A stretch of DNA of 64,000 nucleotides from Tribonema minus (Eukaryota > Sar > Xanthophyceae > Tribonematales > Tribonemataceae), in the NCBI GenBank assembly GCA_017506865.1, contig JAFCMP010000514.1, forward strand, positions 1,550,001 to 1,614,000, written 5' to 3'. Below the pieces are notes generated by a model that worked only from the letters and a program-made list of their open reading frames with translations, was not told the origin of the DNA and made no database searches. This document shows positions 58,391-64,000 of the stretch, in pieces (position 1 is the stretch's first letter; the number at the start of each line of letters is the position of its first letter). The translations under genes and the position numbers were made by a program.

Positions 58391-61300
58391 TCGGCGCCTG
58401 TAACCTGTGCCGCTGAGTGGTGCAAGCGCGCCCGCGCTGCACTGTGTTTCTTTTGCAGAGCAGCGCGTACGGCGACACCTTTCTCAATACGCTGTACACC
58501 ATGGAACTTGAAGTAAGCGCACGGCGTCAAACTTGTAGCTCATAGTTAGCGTATGCAAGCACGCGGTCCGTGAAAGCCGCTGTAACGCTGGCGGGTTCAG
58601 CTGCAGTCTACCCAGCCGCAACAGGCCGCGAGGAGACTGCGTGCGGACGCTCCGGCTCCGTTCGTACCGCTGCTACGAGGCCACCCTTTGCTGAGCGCTG
58701 TTGCTGTGACGTCCTGGGGGTTGGGTATGGGGTAGAGTGACGGACAGGGTTAGAGTAACTGCCGGCGTTTGCCATGTGCGCAGTACAAGCACGGGGAAGC
58801 AGCATACCGCCGCTGCGTGTGCTGAGGCGGTCTGGTGGGCGAAGCGCCACCTGTGACGCCCACTCGCGACTCTGACTTGTGACTCTGACAGCCAGCCGGC
58901 GCTGAGATGCGGCAGCGCTCAACACCCGAGCGCCGTCCGCGCCCGCCACTACGCTTCGCCCGCACTTCAAACGCCGCTGGGCGCCTGCGATGCGTCAGCC
59001 CTCACGCCTCTGCCGCCGCCGCCGCTGCTGCTGCCGCCGCCGCCGCTGCCGCAGGTCAAATGGTGCCGCCGCGCCGGCCGTGCGCTGCTGCTGCTCTCCA
59101 CCAACGACAAGACCATCAAGCTGTGGCGCGTGCGCGAGGTGCCGAACCGCCGCGTCACAGACCCCGGCGGCGCCAGCGAGGGGGGCCTCAGGGGGGCGGC
59201 AGTGGCGGCGGGGGCGGCGCTGTGGGGGCGCGCGCCGCCGCCGAAGCGGCTCACGCTGCCGCGCACCGACCAGCAGGTGTGGCGGGGTGCTCGTGATTGT
59301 TGAAGTTGGACACTAGTGAAGGCTGTGGACACTTGTTTTTATCCGGTCAGCATTGTTGGAGTTTGGTGCCTCTGTTGTGCAGTGTGCGCCGCCGTCGAAG
59401 TGGTTCACGCTGCCGCGCACCGACCAGCAGGTGGGTGCTCATGGTAGTTGAAATTGGATGCTGGACTGAGTTCGATGGCGCGCGGTCAGCATTGTTGAAG
59501 TTTGGTGTGCTTGTGCGCCGCCGCCGCCGAAGCGGCTCACGCTGCCGCGCACCGACCAGGTGGGGTGCTCGTCATATTTGAAGTTGGGTACTTGTTGAGG
59601 TCAATGCTCAGCGTCATCTTGAAGTTGGACACTTGTTGAGGTTGTGGACGCTTGGATAAAAATTGATCGGTCAGCACAGTTGCAGTTTGGTGCCTCTGTG
59701 CCAATGTGCAGCGCCGCCGCCGAAAGCGGCTCACGCTGCCGTGCACCGACCAGCAGGTGGGGTAGGCACAAGAGGTGAGATTGGTGCTTGTCGACATTGA
59801 CGGCGCACGGTCAGCATAGTTGAAGTGTGGTGCCATGAGAGTTTGGGGATGTGACAGCCAGAATAAATGAGCCTTCCTGTGCACCATCCATAACCCTCAA
59901 CCTTCAATCTACCATTTATGCACGGGAGCAAGGTGTGCCTCCCTACCGTCTATAAACCCCGACCTTGCAATTTCACCTACAATTTACACTTCACGCAGGG
60001 TAACCAGGTGTGCCTTTCCTACTCCTATAAACTCCGACCTCTTGATTGCACCTTCTTATGCAGGGGAACAAGGTGTGCGCGCAGCCGCGGCGCGTGTTTG
60101 CCAACGCGCACGCATACCACATCAACTCGGTGGACCCCAGCGCCGACGGCGAGCACTTCCTGAGCGCTGACGACCTGCGCATCAACCTGTGGAGCATGGA
60201 GGTCACGAACCGCGCCTTCACGGTCGTGGACATCAAGCCCAAGAATATGGAGGAGCTGAAGGAGGTGATCACCAGCGCGGCCTTCCACCCGCACCAGGCC
60301 AACACATTCCTCTACAGCACTTCGCGCAGCTCCATCAAGGTACGTAGGTATACGTTGTGCTGTTGGGGTATGTAGGAATGTAAGGTGATCACGAGCGCGG
60401 CGTTCCACCCGCACCAGCCCGACACGTTCCTGTACAGCACGTCGCGCAGCAGTATCAAGGTGCGTGATTCAAATCACGAGTGTTTACAATTATATTTGTG
60501 TAGGTGTGTGGTGATCACTAGCGCGGCGTTCCACCCGCACCAGGCCAACACGTTCCTGTACAGCACGTCGCGCAGCGCCATCAAGGTACGAAGGTATGGG
60601 CTTTTTCGCGCTTTCAGCGAGAATTGGTAGAAAATAAATACTTTTACGCATGTTGTGATATGTGCATAGGTATGCACGTTCGTGGTAGCATCATACGTGC
60701 CCCATGCTCAGGGCTTGCTGAGTGGCAGGGGTGGAGCGTCGCTGCACTTGCCGTGCAAAAAATGAATCTCTCTTTGCACGTGATCCGGTGCTGGGGCGTC
60801 TTCTTGCTGTCCAGTGGGCCTCCTGCGGGCCGAATGGCCCCGTGTTTTGACATGGGAGGAGCCTGAGGTGTCCATTCTTCACACTGTGCAAACCCATACT
60901 TCATCGAGTTTCCTGTGCTGCACGTCGCGCAGCTTCCTCGGGGTACATCCTCTGAAGCATACACTTGATATACGCACAACTGAAGTACTTCAAGTAGTAG
61001 TTGAAGCATATGTACCTACACTTGGCCCCAATACACCGCCCCGTACAAGTGTTCATGCCCACCGTGAAGCGTGTGCCCTCTCGCTCACTCCAAGGCTCTG
61101 GCAGCTGACTTCTGCAGCTGCGCGCCGCCGCCGCCGCCGCCTTTCAGGTTGTGGACCTGTAGCAGGATTGACATGTAGCTTTGAACTATGTACGACGGAA
61201 GTACTTGAAGTATAGCTTGAGGTGTATATACATGTACTTCTACATGCTGAAGTACCTTTCAGAAGTATACGCCGACCTGCTCGCCTCGGTGCCGGCGTCT

Positions 61301-63767
61301 GAACTCCGCCTTCCTCGGCTGTGCGCTGCTGCTGCCGCCGCTGCTGCCACCGCCGCTGCTGCCGCCGCCGCGCAGGTCGCAGACCTGCGACAGGCGGCAA
61401 CATGTGACAGGAGCGTGCGCGTGTTAGAGGAGCCTGCGGACCCCGCCAACAAGTCCTTCTTCAGTGAAATTGTCGCCTCAATATCCGACATCAAGGTGAG
61501 ACTCGAGACTCACTGATTTGACTCACTCAGAGACTCACTCAGAGACTCAAATAATCTGTACTACATTATCTGGACATCAATGTGGGAGGCGGCATTCCTT
61601 CCAGTTCAATATATATCATTCAATACCCCTCCCCCTAGCTCACCCCAACCGACCTCCCCTCTGCCCCCTCCCCCCCCACGCGCGCAGCTGTCGCAGTGCG
61701 GCCGCATGGTCGTCGCTGCTGAGAGCTGACACCTAACCCTTCGTCAACCCTAATCTCCCCTTTTGCAGCGCTGACACTTTATGATTACACTATCTCCCCC
61801 CCCCCCCCCCCCCCCCCCGCCCCCCGCGCGCGCAGCTGTCGCAGTGCGGCCGCATGCGAGTCTCCACCGAACATTACCCGCTACCCTCTGCACCCCTAAA
61901 CAGCCCTTACCCTGACCCCAACCCCGACTGAAACCCCCTCTCCCTCCCCCCCCGTGCGCGCGCAGCTGTCGCAGTGCGGCCGCAATATTTTTGCTGCCGG
62001 ACACCTACCGTCTATACCCCTAACCGATCCTAACTCCGACCTACCCCCTCACCCCCCCCCCCCCCCCCCCCCCGCGCAGCTATCGCAGTGCGGCCGCATG
62101 GTCGTCGCGCGCGACTACATGACGCTCAAGCTGTGGGACGTGCGCATGGAGGCGAGGCCCGTCAAGGCGATCAGCGTGCACGAGCACCTGCGCCCGCGGG
62201 TGAGCGCTGCCGCCATGAATAATTTGCTGCTGCTGCGCGTATGATCGCTGCTGCAGAGTGCTGAGGCTGCTGGCTCGTGCTGTGTGCTATTGCCACTGCA
62301 AGCGTGTGGGCAAGTGCTGCTGGTGCTGGCGTGTCTTTAGCGCTGTTTGCTGCGATGCATGTTGAGCACTGCTGCTGCTGCCGCACGCTGCTGCCGCTCT
62401 TCGAGCCGAGTGCTGCGGCTGATGCATGTTGAGCGCTGCTGCTACGCGCTGCTGCCGCGCGCCGCTGCTGCTGCAAGCGTGCGCCGGGTGCTGTGCTCGT
62501 GCTGCTGCGGCTGATGCTGTTGAGCGCTGCTGCGCAGCGCTGCTGCCGAGCGCTGCTGCTCAGGGTTAGGCTTGACTAATCCTGAGCGTGTGTCGAGCGG
62601 TGCTGCCGAGCGCGCTGCTGCGAGCACGTGTGCTGAGCGCTGCCATCATTGTGTGGCAGCGCCCAATACCGCCTGACTCTCTCACTGGATGATGTAATGG
62701 TTGCCGCATTGATAGCTTTTGCGCGCAACGGCGGTGGCGGCATGCTTAGACAGCAGTGCTCAGCCTATGGCCCACTGCCGTCGGGTGTATACTGCCATGC
62801 TACATGCGCGCTCCAACTCGAATTGTGCAGGTTTTATTTTTGCTCGTCTCGTAGTGGACACCGCGCAAGCTGTTTGCCCTATACCAAAGCACCTCCACAT
62901 TCGGCGAGCGCAAGTACGCGCACCACGAGCAGCGCGCCCTCCCATGCATGCGGTTGCAGTTTTGACGCGCGCAGTTCCAACGCGTACTTTCGACGCGCGC
63001 GTGTCGAAACTGCAACCGCATGCATGGCTAGCCCTCCCCGCCACGACCCATTCGCCGTGGTCCTTTAACCCTAGCCCTGACCCTAACCTACTTATTCGAC
63101 TTCAGGCCCCTTGAGCAAGTGGCCTCCGTCCTCCTCACTGCTCCCCCGTGATCCTCACGCTTTCTTGTGTGCCGCCGCTCCGCTGCCATCGATACTACAA
63201 CTGCATGCATGGTTAGCCCTCCCTGCCGCTTACCTACGACAGATTTCTGACTTGCGCCGTGGTCCCTTCCCTTTCCACGTCACCTTAACCCTAACCTAAA
63301 CCTAACCGTAACTGTCATATTTGCCGCGTTTCCGCCGCCGTCGCAGCTGCTGGACCTGTACGAGAACGACTTCATCTTTGACAAGTTTGAGTGCGCGTTC
63401 GCCCTTCTTTTTCCACGTAACCCTCGCCCTAACCTCAACCTATCCCTATGTTGTCGTATTTGTCGCATTTCCGCCGCCGTCGCAGCTGATGGACATCTGC
63501 GAGAACGACTGCATCTTTGACAAGTTTGAGTGCGCGTTCCCTTCCTTTTCCTCCACGTAACCCTAACCCTAACCTAAACCTAACCCTATCTGACGTATGT
63601 GTCGTACTTTGCAGCTGCTGGACCTGTACGAGAACGACTGCATCTTTGACAAGTTCGAGTGCGCGATCAGCGGCACCGCGTCCAACGTCGTCACGGGCTC
63701 GTACAACAACATGTGCTCGCTGTACAGCTGCCACGGCCAGGGGCACGCGTCGCTGGAGATCACCAAG
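55695..63767 (+). CDS. Protein phosphatase 2A regulatory subunit B55, 5' part (runs off the window)
   Basis: This WD40 subunit directs the PP2A A-C core enzyme to its substrates, acting in mitosis and signalling. Exons are 55695-55839, 56322-56431, 58162-58281, 59055-59276, 60064-60339, 61376-61495, 62080-62199 and 63615-63767. All phases match. Landmarks in order: [140 protein letters not shown] and [11 protein letters not shown]. An insertion of ~35 residues rich in Gly/Ala follows the KLWRV strand. The C-terminal end (the last WD repeats, normally ~80 residues more) lies beyond 64,000. A possible in-frame 54-nt extra exon at 58459-58512 is not in the family and is left out. Introns carry many junction duplicates. 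Confidence 0.93.
58294..58395 (+). repeat. CTG microsatellite in PP2A-B55 intron 3
   Basis: About 34 triplets, nearly all CTG (a few CCG or TTG), starting 12 bp after the exon 3 donor. Translation as poly-Leu, poly-Ala or poly-Ser is not expected because it is intronic. Confidence 0.85.
59385..59756 (+). repeat. Three duplicates of the 3' edge of PP2A-B55 exon 5
   Basis: Copies at about 59,385-59,430, 59,513-59,559 and 59,706-59,756 repeat the end of exon 5 (encoding [14 protein letters not shown]) with its GTG donor. Between them, intron sequence cggtcagcattgttgaagtt is also repeated, so whole exon-end-plus-intron units of ~130-195 bp were amplified. Copy 1 is preceded by TGTTGTGCAG, a possible acceptor. 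Confidence 0.85.
59900..60063 (+). repeat. Duplicates of the acceptor edge of PP2A-B55 exon 6
   Basis: Units of ~75 bp contain tataaac(c/t)ccgacct, a tt-rich part, a (c)gcag-like end and GGGAACAAGGTGTGC-like exon start. The exon-like parts lie at about 59,919, 59,997 and the real 60,064. Confidence 0.7.
60385..60459 (+). repeat. Duplicate 75-nt cassette of PP2A-B55 exon 6 (copy 1)
   Basis: In-frame copy encoding [20 protein letters not shown] and RSSIK, phase 0 at both ends. It has AG immediately before and GTGCGT after, so it could be used as an extra exon. Confidence 0.88.
60511..60585 (+). repeat. Duplicate 75-nt cassette of PP2A-B55 exon 6 (copy 2)
   Basis: In-frame copy encoding [20 protein letters not shown] and RSAIK with a GTACG donor. 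The base pair before it is GG, so no AG acceptor sits directly at the edge. A further very decayed copy (cctgtgctgcacgtcgcgca) lies near 60,910-60,945. Confidence 0.85.
61139..61175 (+). repeat. Decayed duplicate of the acceptor edge of PP2A-B55 exon 7
   Basis: The real start GCAG|GTCGCAGACCTGCGACAG (61,372 on) is echoed at 61,144 by TTTCAG|GTTGTGGACCTGTAG, with the same GCC-rich tract before it. Stops are now present. Confidence 0.65.
61681..62079 (+). repeat. Three duplicates of the acceptor edge of PP2A-B55 exon 8, with poly-C tracts
   Basis: The string CGCGCAGCTGTCGCAGTGCG plus GCCGCA occurs at about 61,681, 61,830 and 61,960, then as the real exon 8 edge at 62,074. Each copy is preceded by a C-rich run (22 C's at 61,797-61,818 and 22 at 62,052-62,073) and CTAAC-containing sequence, so intron 3' end and exon start were amplified together with 114-149-bp spacing. 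Confidence 0.9.
62250..62640 (+). repeat. GAGCGCTGCTGC-type degenerate repeats in PP2A-B55 intron
   Basis: Many imperfect copies of tgttgagcgctgctgc and related strings. The same words recur at 63,777-63,900. Confidence 0.7.
63347..63400 (+). repeat. Duplicate of the start of PP2A-B55 exon 9-like LYEND exon (copy 1)
   Basis: After a GTCGCAG acceptor, 18 in-frame codons read [18 protein letters not shown], then the sequence leaves homology and runs into CCCTAACC-like intron DNA. No GT donor is seen directly at the edge. Confidence 0.85.
63486..63539 (+). repeat. Duplicate of the LYEND exon start (copy 2)
   Basis: After a GTCGCAG acceptor, 18 in-frame codons read [18 protein letters not shown], followed by ttcctccacgtaaccctaac intron sequence shared with copy 1. 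The real exon starts at 63,615; spacing is 139 and 129 bp. Confidence 0.88.
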
Positions 63768-64000
63768 GTCAGTCTTGCTGAGCGCTGCTGCTGCTGCTGC
63801 TGCAGAGCACTGCTGCTGCGCTGCCACGCTGGCGCCCTCCGCACCGCTATGCACTACATAGCATCAGGCTTGCTGAGCGCTGCTGCCGAGCGCGGCAGCA
63901 CTGGCGCCCTCATACCGTCGTTTGCATACAACGCCTGTAGTGCCAAGCACTTGTGTGCAGGCTGCCGTGCGGGTGCCAGTGCTCGTCCCCGTTCATGACC

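Noticed and set aside
58294-58395. Poly-Ala, poly-Leu or poly-Ser coding at the CTG run
   Set aside because: It lies directly after a good splice donor and the B55 family has no such tract.

Overview
This is nuclear DNA from a GC-rich eukaryote, most likely a single-celled alga or other protist. Its protein-coding genes are split by many spliceosomal GT-AG introns. Exons are much richer in G+C than the DNA between genes, alanine/serine-rich insertions are common, and the introns carry CTG runs, poly-C runs and CCCTAA-type telomere-like arrays. No bacterial operon, rRNA, tRNA or CRISPR array was recognised. The F-box-like ankyrin gene belongs to a repeat type common in haptophytes, stramenopiles and large DNA viruses, but the sequence does not fix the lineage.

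Layout. 1.07-8.42 kb, minus strand: a very alanine-rich coiled-coil protein. It has a 23-codon first exon and a long second exon, and two further blocks join it in matching splice phase. 8.63-9.52 kb, plus: a divergent ankyrin-repeat gene with one in-frame stop. 11.42-12.95 kb, minus: a four-exon gene for a 174-residue protein of unknown function. 13.1-14.9 kb: a tandem duplication of about 950 bp carrying a small ORF with TATA-like boxes. 15,336-16,048: a 713-bp hAT-type DNA transposon with a perfect 8-bp target duplication and a decayed BED zinc finger. 18.08-25.81 kb, minus: fumarylacetoacetase (last step of tyrosine breakdown), seven exons, 550 residues. 25.6-31.3 kb and 39.07-45.04 kb: two arms of a large inverted duplication. 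The left arm holds the real first exon of fumarylacetoacetase and the right arm holds a copy that has lost its ATG. The spacer between the arms carries a five-exon secreted M12-type metallopeptidase homologue (33.28-37.01 kb) whose zinc-binding motif is destroyed. 49.94-51.13 kb, minus: two in-phase exons of an unknown gene. 55.70 kb to the window end, plus: the regulatory B55 subunit of protein phosphatase 2A, eight coding exons visible, running off the window.

The most unusual feature is repeated local amplification of exon-intron junctions. In fumarylacetoacetase nearly every exon edge has one to four extra copies in the neighbouring intron, and the same is true of PP2A-B55. Several copies are open, in frame and keep AG and GT splice signals: three FAH cassettes (two of 75 nt, one of 69 nt) and one 75-nt cassette in PP2A. 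Others have stops or lost splice sites. Similar junction copies occur in the unknown 50-kb gene and probably in tandem repeats inside the inverted arms. The genes are not functionally linked; they share this mode of local duplication rather than a pathway.

Exon coordinates were read by eye from splice signals, reading frame, phase matching and remembered family sequences. No alignment or transcript data were available.
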